Assembly: GCA_026389735.1 (NCBI GenBank)
Contig: JAPLHH010000061.1
Span: 1 to 20,614, forward strand
DNA: 20,614 bases
Source of the DNA: Chloroflexota bacterium
GTDB taxonomy: Bacteria > Chloroflexota > Dehalococcoidia > GIF9 > UBA5620
Direction: 5' to 3'
The notes under the pieces are model-generated. The model saw only the letters and a program-made list of their open reading frames with translations, was not told the origin of the DNA and searched no databases. Both the position numbers and the translations under genes were made by a program. How positions within the stretch are numbered: the first letter of the stretch is position 1; each line of letters starts with the position of its first letter. Positions 15,499 through 20,614 of the stretch are shown in pieces.

Positions 15499-16654
15499 TA
15501 ATACCTCGGGCGGCATTCAAAGCCGCTACGATACCCTCAAGCTCATCCCCTGGTGGGACCAGGAAAAAGTAGCTAACGCCCGAGTGATGGTGGTCGGTGC
15601 CGGTGCTCTGGGAAATGAGATTCTGAAAAATCTGGCACTCGTCGGCATCGGCCACATACTTATCATTGACTTCGACATCGTTGAAGCTGCCAATCTTACC
15701 CGCTCCGTCCTGTTCCGGGCTGAGGACATCGGCAAGCTTAAGGCCAAGGTAGCCGCCCAGCGGCTGAAAGAATTGAATCCAGACGTCAAGGTCGCCTTGA
15801 TTTGCGGTGATATCACCACTGATGTCGGCCTCGGCGTCTTCCGCAACATGGACATCGTTTTAGTTGGCGTTGATAACTTTGGCGCCAGGATTTTCATCAA
15901 TCGTGCCTGCTTCAAGGTGGGCACACCCTGGATTAATGGTGGTATTCAAGAATTGGTCGGAGAATTCCATGTCTATATACCCGGTGAAGGTGCCTGTTAC
16001 GAGTGCAATCTACCCAGGGAAGCCTACAAAGAAATGAAACGCCGCCTCTCATGCCTGCTGCCTGTCGAAGAGGTCGAACAGGGTAGAGTCCCGACAACAC
16101 CCACCATCGCCTCCATCATCGGCGCGCTCCAAGTACAGGAAGCCCTGAAGCTTATCCACGAGCATGAGGTTGCCGGCGGCAGTGGCCTTATTTTTAATGG
16201 GCTGACCAACGACTATTTGCCGGCTAACTTTCCCTTAAACGAAAGGTGCCTAAACCATAATCCACTCAAATCCGTTATTGCTATTGAGAAGGGTGCTTCC
16301 GACAGCACCTTCGGTGAGCTGTTGAATATGGCTGAAGAGAAGCTAGGTCCTGGGGCAGCTATCCGATTGGATTTTGACCTTGTTTTTAAAGTGACCTGCA
16401 CTTGCGGTTACTCCGAGCAGATTCTGAAGCGCCTCGATAAACTCGGCTCGGATGAGCTGAGGTGTCCCAATTGCAAAAAACTCATGCAACCACATATCAC
16501 GTCCACTGTCAGCAATACCACACCATGGTTTCTGGACAAGACTTTGTCCCAGGGACAAATACCACCATTCCACATCATTACGGCAAGGAACACAACAACT
16601 ACGGCTCACTTCGAACTTGACGCAGACAGAGACAAAGTATTAAATTTCACATGA
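15458..16654 (+). CDS. E1-like ubiquitin-activating/ThiF family enzyme
   Basis: A 398-residue ThiF/MoeB/E1 superfamily adenylating enzyme that would activate the C terminus of a ubiquitin-like protein with ATP. The nucleotide loop is VVGAGALGNEIL (45-56); D71 and D73 (IIDFDIVEAANLTRS), N79, R82 and D139 (VGVDN) are the conserved ATP/Mg residues. CYEC (180-183) is the usual zinc half-site. C199 in RRLSCLLPVEE lies near the expected E1 thioester position and precedes TTPTIASIIGALQVQEALK, the conserved crossover segment. The C-terminal extension (about 300-398) holds a second possible zinc site, C314, C316, C336 and C339. Several in-frame ATGs (15458, 15464, 15467) are possible, none with a Shine-Dalgarno sequence; translation is probably coupled to the JAMM gene, which it overlaps by 41 bases. 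A rhodanese domain, as in sulfur-transfer MOCS3, is absent. Confidence 0.88.
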   Translation: MNMMKNQNVSSYHSNTSGGIQSRYDTLKLIPWWDQEKVANARVMVVGAGALGNEILKNLALVGIGHILIIDFDIVEAANLTRSVLFRAEDIGKLKAKVAAQRLKELNPDVKVALICGDITTDVGLGVFRNMDIVLVGVDNFGARIFINRACFKVGTPWINGGIQELVGEFHVYIPGEGACYECNLPREAYKEMKRRLSCLLPVEEVEQGRVPTTPTIASIIGALQVQEALKLIHEHEVAGGSGLIFNGLTNDYLPANFPLNERCLNHNPLKSVIAIEKGASDSTFGELLNMAEEKLGPGAAIRLDFDLVFKVTCTCGYSEQILKRLDKLGSDELRCPNCKKLMQPHITSTVSNTTPWFLDKTLSQGQIPPFHIITARNTTTTAHFELDADRDKVLNFT

Positions 16655-16670
16655 AAGGAGGAACAATTTT

Positions 16671-17240
16671 ATGGAAGAGATGGAGGTAAAACTGGTCCGC
16701 CTGTGCCCAAACTGCGGCTCTGTTACTGAGTACGATGCCGACTTAAAGTGCAAGACCTGCGGACAGTACACTAAGGAAGAGGTCATTGCCGGCGAAGTAG
16801 GCATAGGGCCAGCGGCAGCAGTCGCGGAGCGGGAAGAACGCTACGGGCGGAGGAGGATGTGCCGTGAGTACGGAAAAGAAATAGATATGAATGCCAGATT
16901 GTGCCAGTACTGTGGTATAAACATACCTGACAGCCGTGTTTCAGCAAATACAATTATGGCTCTGGCTGTCATTCCCGGCATTTTCGGATTGCACGGCCTC
17001 GGTCATATAATTTTGGGTAGAATCGCCATAGGTTTTCTGATTCTCTTTGCCGGGCTGGCCCTTATCGGCGGTATAATAGCGTGCGCGATTACATTTTACT
17101 GGACCTGGGAATCAGCCTACATTGCCCTGATTTCCATACTAGCCATTGCCTACATTGTCCTGTTTGTCTGGCAAGTCATGGATGCCAATGCCAGCGTTGG
17201 CAAATACAATCGAGCTTACGAGAGCCATAAGGTAACATAA
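16671..17240 (+). CDS. Double zinc-ribbon membrane protein
   Basis: A 189-residue protein with two zinc-ribbon-like units and a hydrophobic C-terminal half. The first ribbon has C12, C15, C27 and C30. The second reads MCREYGKEID...LCQYCG, with C64, C78 and C81; the fourth ligand expected at 67 is a tyrosine (codon TAC, one base from TGC). Membrane segments lie at about 94-112, 116-140 and 148-169; the stretch GLHGLGHIILGRIAIGF resembles TM2-domain proteins. Positive residues before the first helix predict cytosolic ribbons. The ATG has AAGGAGG (16655-16661) 9 nt upstream, and the gene lies 16 bases after the E1 gene. It may act as an adaptor or substrate-recruiting partner for the conjugation enzymes at the membrane (inference); no enzyme motif is seen. 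Confidence 0.75.
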   Translation: MEEMEVKLVRLCPNCGSVTEYDADLKCKTCGQYTKEEVIAGEVGIGPAAAVAEREERYGRRRMCREYGKEIDMNARLCQYCGINIPDSRVSANTIMALAVIPGIFGLHGLGHIILGRIAIGFLILFAGLALIGGIIACAITFYWTWESAYIALISILAIAYIVLFVWQVMDANASVGKYNRAYESHKVT

Positions 17241-17257
17241 GGCGGAGTGCTGAAACC

Positions 17258-17560
17258 GTGACGGTACTGTTTGTCCTCGCCCTGTGCATAGCTGGCTTTG
17301 TTGTTGGTTTCATAGCCATATATACAATGCGTCGGGGATACATCAAGGCTAAGCCAGCAAGTCAAGACATAACTGAGAATACGGAGGAGACACCTTGCCT
17401 CTGGTGCGGCAAAAAGGAATACAGCTCCAGAAACCCGTCTTTCACCTGCCCCAAGTGTGGCACAATGCATCACCGGTCATGCTGGGAGGAATACGGAGGC
17501 TGCACCACCTGGGAGTGCCCTCTGTCACCAACAGAAGAAAAAACCAAAGAAGTGGCTTGA
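17258..17560 (+). CDS. Membrane-anchored prokaryotic RING-finger protein (E3-like)
   Basis: A 100-residue protein with an N-terminal membrane helix (about 2-22), a basic stop (RRGYIK) and a C-terminal treble-clef zinc domain. Ligands are C47, C50, C64, C67, H71/H72, C75, C82 and C87, in the order CLWCG...CPKCGTMHHRSCW...GGCTTWEC. This is the pattern of the prokaryotic RING family (Prok-RING_1 type), with the HRxCW and GGC signature. RING domains bring E2 enzymes to targets, and the E2-like gene is next, 41 bases downstream, so an E3-like role is likely. Predicted topology puts the RING domain in the cytosol. The GTG start follows GGCGGAG (17241-17247) and lies 17 bases after the zinc-ribbon gene. 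Catalytic help to an E2 is inference from family and context. Confidence 0.8.
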   Translation: MTVLFVLALCIAGFVVGFIAIYTMRRGYIKAKPASQDITENTEETPCLWCGKKEYSSRNPSFTCPKCGTMHHRSCWEEYGGCTTWECPLSPTEEKTKEVA

Positions 17561-17601
17561 TAATTTAGCCGGTTACTACAAACGAAGGAGGTAGCTTAAG
17601 A

Positions 17602-18615
17602 ATGAGAGTATATATCTGGGACTTTACCCATGACCGCTATTATCCAGCACTGGTCTCCGAACATGCCACGGTTGGGAGGCTGCTTTCGCAAATTACACCG
17701 CAAATAGTTAAGGAACGGGGGCCAGGAAGACAAATGGTCGCTTATCTTCAGAAGACTGGCGAACAATTATACCGAAACCCCCAGAGACGATACATAAGAA
17801 GGGGCGGAGTCTCACGATACTGGACACTTCACCCGTGGCAGACTCTGGCCTCGGCCGGCGTCGTTGAAAATGAGATACTGGTGCTATGCTATTTCATACA
17901 ACCGGGTGTAGTAGCCGCCGATTTGCAAGAGCGGCTGGCTCAAGAATATGAATGGCTCAAGGAGCTAGCTGCCAAATCTGACCTTATCGAGGTCGAACCT
18001 ACAGAGGGCGACCCCCCCACAAAATACCTCGTCACTCTTAAGTGCAAAGGCATGATGCTTCACCCCACTAAGGGGAAACCATGTCTCACAGCCAACCATG
18101 TTATGGAGATCTACTTGCCTGCAGGTATACCCGGCTATCCCAATGAAGCACCTTATGTTCTGTGTCTCACACCCCATTTCCATCCCAACATCAGTCCAGA
18201 AAACAACATGGTATGCATCGGCATAGAACGAGACTGGGAGAGCTCACTGGACATCGCCTGGCTGGTTACGCACCTGGCAGACATGATTACTTACCGAGTC
18301 TATGGCTTTGAGAAACCTTACAACCAGAAAGCGGTAAAATGGACTAAAGCCAATAAAGCAAAATTGCCGCTAGATAAACGCCCTCTGTTTAAGGAAGAGG
18401 TAGCCATAGCCATACCTTCTAAAAAAGCTGAAGAGGCAGAGCTCTCCTTTGAAAAACCTGTCGAGGTGGCAAGGGTAGCTGCAAAGTCAACTCAGTTGGT
18501 AAAGGCAAAGCGAGCAACAAAGAAGACCGCAACAAAAGGCAAGCAGCAAAAGACAAAGCAGGCAGCAAAGGCCAAATCTCCCAAACGAAGCACTGCACAC
18601 AGTAAGCGAAAATAA
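17602..18615 (+). CDS. E2-like ubiquitin-conjugating enzyme with N-terminal ubiquitin-like domain
   Basis: A 337-residue protein in three parts. Residues 1-99 read as a beta-grasp ubiquitin-like fold of YukD flavour: a starting strand MRVYIWDF, VGRLLSQI as the helix, and LHPWQTLASAGVVENEILVL (76-95) as the closing strands. Residues about 103-260 are a UBC/E2 fold: GYPNEAPYVLCLTPHFHPNI (178-197) matches the YPxxPPxVxFxTxxxHPNI core, C205 in NMVCIG is the thioester cysteine, and W212 starts WESSLDIAWLVTHL, like the eukaryotic W-(S)-P-A-L segment. Residues about 285-337 are a lysine/alanine-rich tail. ATG with AAGGAGG (17585-17591) at 10 nt. The RING gene is immediately upstream, E1 and JAMM precede it. 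E2 identity is strong from motifs; the ubiquitin-like domain is my fold guess. Confidence 0.87.
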   Translation: MRVYIWDFTHDRYYPALVSEHATVGRLLSQITPQIVKERGPGRQMVAYLQKTGEQLYRNPQRRYIRRGGVSRYWTLHPWQTLASAGVVENEILVLCYFIQPGVVAADLQERLAQEYEWLKELAAKSDLIEVEPTEGDPPTKYLVTLKCKGMMLHPTKGKPCLTANHVMEIYLPAGIPGYPNEAPYVLCLTPHFHPNISPENNMVCIGIERDWESSLDIAWLVTHLADMITYRVYGFEKPYNQKAVKWTKANKAKLPLDKRPLFKEEVAIAIPSKKAEEAELSFEKPVEVARVAAKSTQLVKAKRATKKTATKGKQQKTKQAAKAKSPKRSTAHSKRK

Positions 18616-18685
18616 AGCACCATCAGGTCTTTACCAGAGCATAGCAAAAGCACGACCAAGGAAAGGAGGAAAGAAGAAACAAAAG

Positions 18686-18724
18686 ATGAAAAGAGAAAGA
18701 GCTAGAGAAAGGAGGAGACAATGA
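18686..18724 (+). CDS. Possible 12-codon leader peptide (MKRERARERRRQ)
   Basis: An ATG at 18686 opens a 12-codon frame very rich in arginine (AGA/AGG) whose TGA stop (18722-18724) overlaps the lipoprotein ATG as ATGA. Its ribosome-site candidate GGAGG (18665-18669) is 16 nt away, which is far. The whole 18655-18720 stretch is almost all purines, so it may be chance. Confidence 0.2.
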   Translation: MKRERARERRRQ

Positions 18725-19149
18725 AAATAAATAGGCGAACGCTATATATTCTGCTCCCCATCATTGTTTTGGTTTTGCTTGGGGCTTTCTTCGCTGGATG
18801 CGCCTGCGTCCCACCAGGAACAATGCCCCCCGTCTGCCAGCAATGGTATGAAAAAGGGAAGACAGAAGGTTACAATAGTGGTTACAACGAAGGTTACAGC
18901 AGGGGCAAGGAGGACGGTAAGGCGACCGGATACAGCGAAGGATATACTAAAGGACTGGATGAAGGCAAAAAGCTATGTCCAGAATGTCCGAAATGTCCAG
19001 AATGCCCTCAATATCAATATCCCTATTACTATCAAAATCCGTATCCATACCCATATGACCATTACGGATACGGGGACTACTGGACTGGATATCAAGACTG
19101 CAAGAACAAATTCTGCACTCAATGTCCAACCTGTCTGCTCTGCCCTTAG
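18721..19149 (+). CDS. Probable lipoprotein with GY repeats and CPxC repeats
   Basis: A 142-residue exported protein of unknown function. A signal peptide ends in FFAGC, so C27 is a probable lipidated cysteine (phenylalanine at -3 is unusual but workable). Residues about 46-82 are a tandem GYxxGYxxG-type repeat rich in Gly, Tyr, Lys and Glu. Residues 86-95 are CPECPKCPEC, followed by a Tyr/Pro-rich stretch (97-113) and a final set CTQCPTCLLC (132-141). The cysteine spacing (every third residue) suggests metal binding or disulfide linkage outside the cell. AAAGGAGG (18708-18715) is 5 nt before the ATG, an excellent ribosome site. It lies 105 bases after the E2 gene and before a strong terminator, so it is likely the last gene of that unit. 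It could be an extracytoplasmic partner of the membrane proteins; that is speculation. Confidence 0.75.
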   Translation: MKINRRTLYILLPIIVLVLLGAFFAGCACVPPGTMPPVCQQWYEKGKTEGYNSGYNEGYSRGKEDGKATGYSEGYTKGLDEGKKLCPECPKCPECPQYQYPYYYQNPYPYPYDHYGYGDYWTGYQDCKNKFCTQCPTCLLCP

Positions 19150-19199
19150 CCAGTGCCCAGTTTAAAAATCTCAACAAGATGCCTTACATCTGAACAGAC

Positions 19200-19234
19200 G
19201 CAGGGGCAGACCTTGGGTCTGCCCCTGCCTTTTT
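19200..19234 (+). terminator. Intrinsic terminator ending the ubiquitin-like operon
   Basis: GCAGGGGCAGACC (19200-19212) pairs perfectly with GGTCTGCCCCTGC (19216-19228) around a TTG loop, followed by TTTTT (19230-19234). A 13-bp stem with a T-run is a strong rho-independent terminator. Confidence 0.9.
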
Positions 19235-19375
19235 CACTGGCTATTTCAAGAGTTTGCTAACGCTGCCATCGTCTCGAAGCTGCACTTATTCTCTGCAAGT
19301 AATGGACTAATAACCCTACTAAAATGCAGGTGAAAAACACCTTGGCATTTTGTCTAAAAAGGAATACAATCAGGA

Positions 19376-19381
19376 TATAAT
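19376..19381 (+). promoter_or_regulatory. Possible -10 element for the acyl-CoA dehydrogenase gene
   Basis: TATAAT at 19376-19381, with TTGTCT 20 bases upstream (19350-19355), a long spacer. A start near 19388 would give a leader of about 50 nt to the ATG at 19439. Confidence 0.35.
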
Positions 19382-19438
19382 TTGACTCGGGGTTGCAATG
19401 TAGCCCGCTCTTAAAGCCAACCCAAAAGGAGGAGAGAA

Positions 19439-20614
19439 ATGTTAGAGGTGTTTTTGACCGAAGAGCAGAAGAAGCTCAAACGCCAGGTGCAGGATTTTGT
19501 CAAGAGCGTACCACGGCAGCTTATTCTCGACATGGATGCTGATAAGGTCAAGTTTCCTTATGAATTTGTCACAGAGGCAGGTAGGAGAAATCTGCTCGGG
19601 CTCAGATTTCCTAAGAAATATGGTGGCAGAGAGCTCAAATGGGTGGACGAAATCCTCTACATAGGCGAAATCAATAAACTGGGCATACCCTTTGCCTGTC
19701 TCTGTTCAATGGTCTCTATCGTCGGCGAAGGGCTGAATTTGTTCGGCACCGAGGCCCAGAAGGAACAATACCTGAAACCATTGATAGCCGGCACACAATG
19801 GGCTGGCGAGGCGCTTACTGAGCCAAGAGGAGGCTCCGACTTCTTCGGTGCCACCACCGTGGCTCGAAAGAAAGGCAACAACTATTACCTCACCGGGCAG
19901 AAGCGCTTTGTTGTCGGCTCCGAAGGCGCCGACTTCTTCCTGGTATTCGCCGTCACCAACCCCGGAGCCGGCCGAGATTCAATCAGCGCCTTCATCGTTG
20001 AGAGAGACATGGGTGTGGAAGTAAAACATGTCTACGGCTTAATGGGCAGTCGAGGTACAGGCACAGGTAGATTGATTTTCCGCGATGTGCCAGTGCCGGA
20101 GGAGAATCTGCTGGGGAAGGAGAACGAGGGGGCAAAGATATTCTACAAGCTGATGGTGCCAGAAAGGCTTCTTTCCGGCGGCGTGGGCGGCTCCCGAGCT
20201 ATCCTTGAAATAGCCGCCAGATACGCCAATAAGAGGAAGGCTTTTGGCCAGACCATAAGAAACTTCGAAGGAGTCAGCTTCAAGATTGCTGACTGCGTAA
20301 CCAAGCTCGATGCCGTCAGCGCCCTGTCCTACGCTGTAGCCAAAACGATAGATGATGGCATAGGTACCCCAGGTTATCAAAGGAGACTGGTGTCCGAAGT
20401 GAAGAAACTGGCCACCAAAACGCATTGGGAAGTAGTCAACGACGCCATGCAGATTCTCGGCGGCATCGGATACACCAACGTCTTCCCTGTGGAGCGAGCG
20501 ATGAGAGAAGCCAGACTAGCCATGATATGGACCGGGACTAACGAGATCATGAATTTAATCATCCAGCACGAGTACTACAAGGAAATTCTGGCCAGAGGTA
20601 TAGAGGGCAGAGAC
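19439..20614 (+). CDS. Acyl-CoA dehydrogenase (3' end at window edge)
   Basis: An FAD-dependent acyl-CoA dehydrogenase that would introduce a 2,3 double bond into an acyl-CoA and pass electrons to ETF. 392 codons are open to the window end, close to the full family length of 380-400, so only the last few residues may be missing. [14 protein letters not shown] (121-134) and [11 protein letters not shown] (155-165) are the FAD/substrate strands; ERKAFG-like KRKAFGQ (265-271) and the C-terminal QILGGIGYT (338-346) are conserved. The usual glutamate of the YEGT motif is threonine (T365 in IWTGTNE); E242 in VPERLLSGG lies where isovaleryl-CoA and long-chain enzymes keep their catalytic base. AAAGGAGG (19425-19432) is 6 nt before the ATG. 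It is separate from the upstream operon, which ends in a terminator. Confidence 0.9.
   Translation, partial: MLEVFLTEEQKKLKRQVQDFVKSVPRQLILDMDADKVKFPYEFVTEAGRRNLLGLRFPKKYGGRELKWVDEILYIGEINKLGIPFACLCSMVSIVGEGLNLFGTEAQKEQYLKPLIAGTQWAGEALTEPRGGSDFFGATTVARKKGNNYYLTGQKRFVVGSEGADFFLVFAVTNPGAGRDSISAFIVERDMGVEVKHVYGLMGSRGTGTGRLIFRDVPVPEENLLGKENEGAKIFYKLMVPERLLSGGVGGSRAILEIAARYANKRKAFGQTIRNFEGVSFKIADCVTKLDAVSALSYAVAKTIDDGIGTPGYQRRLVSEVKKLATKTHWEVVNDAMQILGGIGYTNVFPVERAMREARLAMIWTGTNEIMNLIIQHEYYKEILARGIEGRD

Noticed and set aside
13849..16654. JAMM plus E1-like pair as a molybdopterin/thiamine/cysteine sulfur-carrier pathway
   Set aside because: Such pairs exist, but an E2-like enzyme with HPN and a thioester Cys and a RING protein in the same unit, and no MoaD/ThiS/CysO or cysteine synthase gene, favour ubiquitin-like conjugation.
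18764..19165. A 133-codon frame overlapping the lipoprotein gene
   Set aside because: It is the +1 shadow of the repetitive lipoprotein codons; the lipoprotein frame has the signal peptide, lipobox and ribosome site.
1..20614. CRISPR arrays, tRNA or rRNA genes, insertion sequences
   Set aside because: I looked and saw no regularly spaced direct repeats, no cloverleaf with a CCA-side acceptor arm, and no transposase or integrase frame.

Overview
The window looks like part of a chromosome from an anaerobic bacterium, most likely an uncultured Chloroflexota of the Dehalococcoidia type. This is inferred from the oxygen-sensitive gene set (a four-cysteine Fe-S type PurF, radical-type 2-hydroxyacyl-CoA dehydratase/benzoyl-CoA reductase-like subunits with two Fe-S activators), the mix of ATG, GTG and TTG starts, and many short palindromic repeats between genes. 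No marker gene proves the taxon. Every secure gene is on the + strand; only a doubtful fragment at the left edge is on the - strand.

Layout: (1) 1-429 is mostly non-coding, with a good sigma70-type promoter (292-320) and dispersed repeats, leading into tlyA (rRNA 2'-O-methyltransferase). (2) An alpha/beta hydrolase is followed by a compact purine operon purF-purM-purH (2079-6044) driven by a TTGACC-18-TATAAT promoter only about 12 nt from the purF start. (3) A small cysteine-containing unknown overlaps a GalT/HIT-superfamily nucleotidyltransferase-like gene. (4) 7748-12148 is a four-gene set: two 2-hydroxyacyl-CoA dehydratase/benzoyl-CoA reductase-like subunits and two ASKHA-type Fe-S activators. 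The second activator has lost the acidic residues of the DIGGQD motif, which suggests a heterodimeric BcrA/BcrD-like activator. (5) 12398-19149 is the most notable part: an apparent ubiquitin-like conjugation system. In order it encodes a surface-anchored Ig-like protein, a membrane-anchored JAMM isopeptidase, an E1-like adenylating enzyme, a zinc-ribbon membrane protein, a membrane-anchored prokaryotic RING protein, an E2-like conjugating enzyme with a ubiquitin-like N-terminal domain and a lysine-rich tail, and a lipoprotein with GY and CPxC repeats. A strong terminator closes it. (6) An acyl-CoA dehydrogenase runs to the right edge.

The ubiquitin-like proteins form a coherent set: predicted topology puts the JAMM, RING and zinc-ribbon domains on the cytosolic face of the membrane, where the soluble E1 and E2 could act. 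No separate small modifier ending in Gly-Gly is seen, so the modifier is either encoded elsewhere or is the domain fused to the E2. The gaps between genes carry at least four composite elements with one architecture (an outer inverted repeat enclosing two short hairpins) but with unrelated stem sequences.
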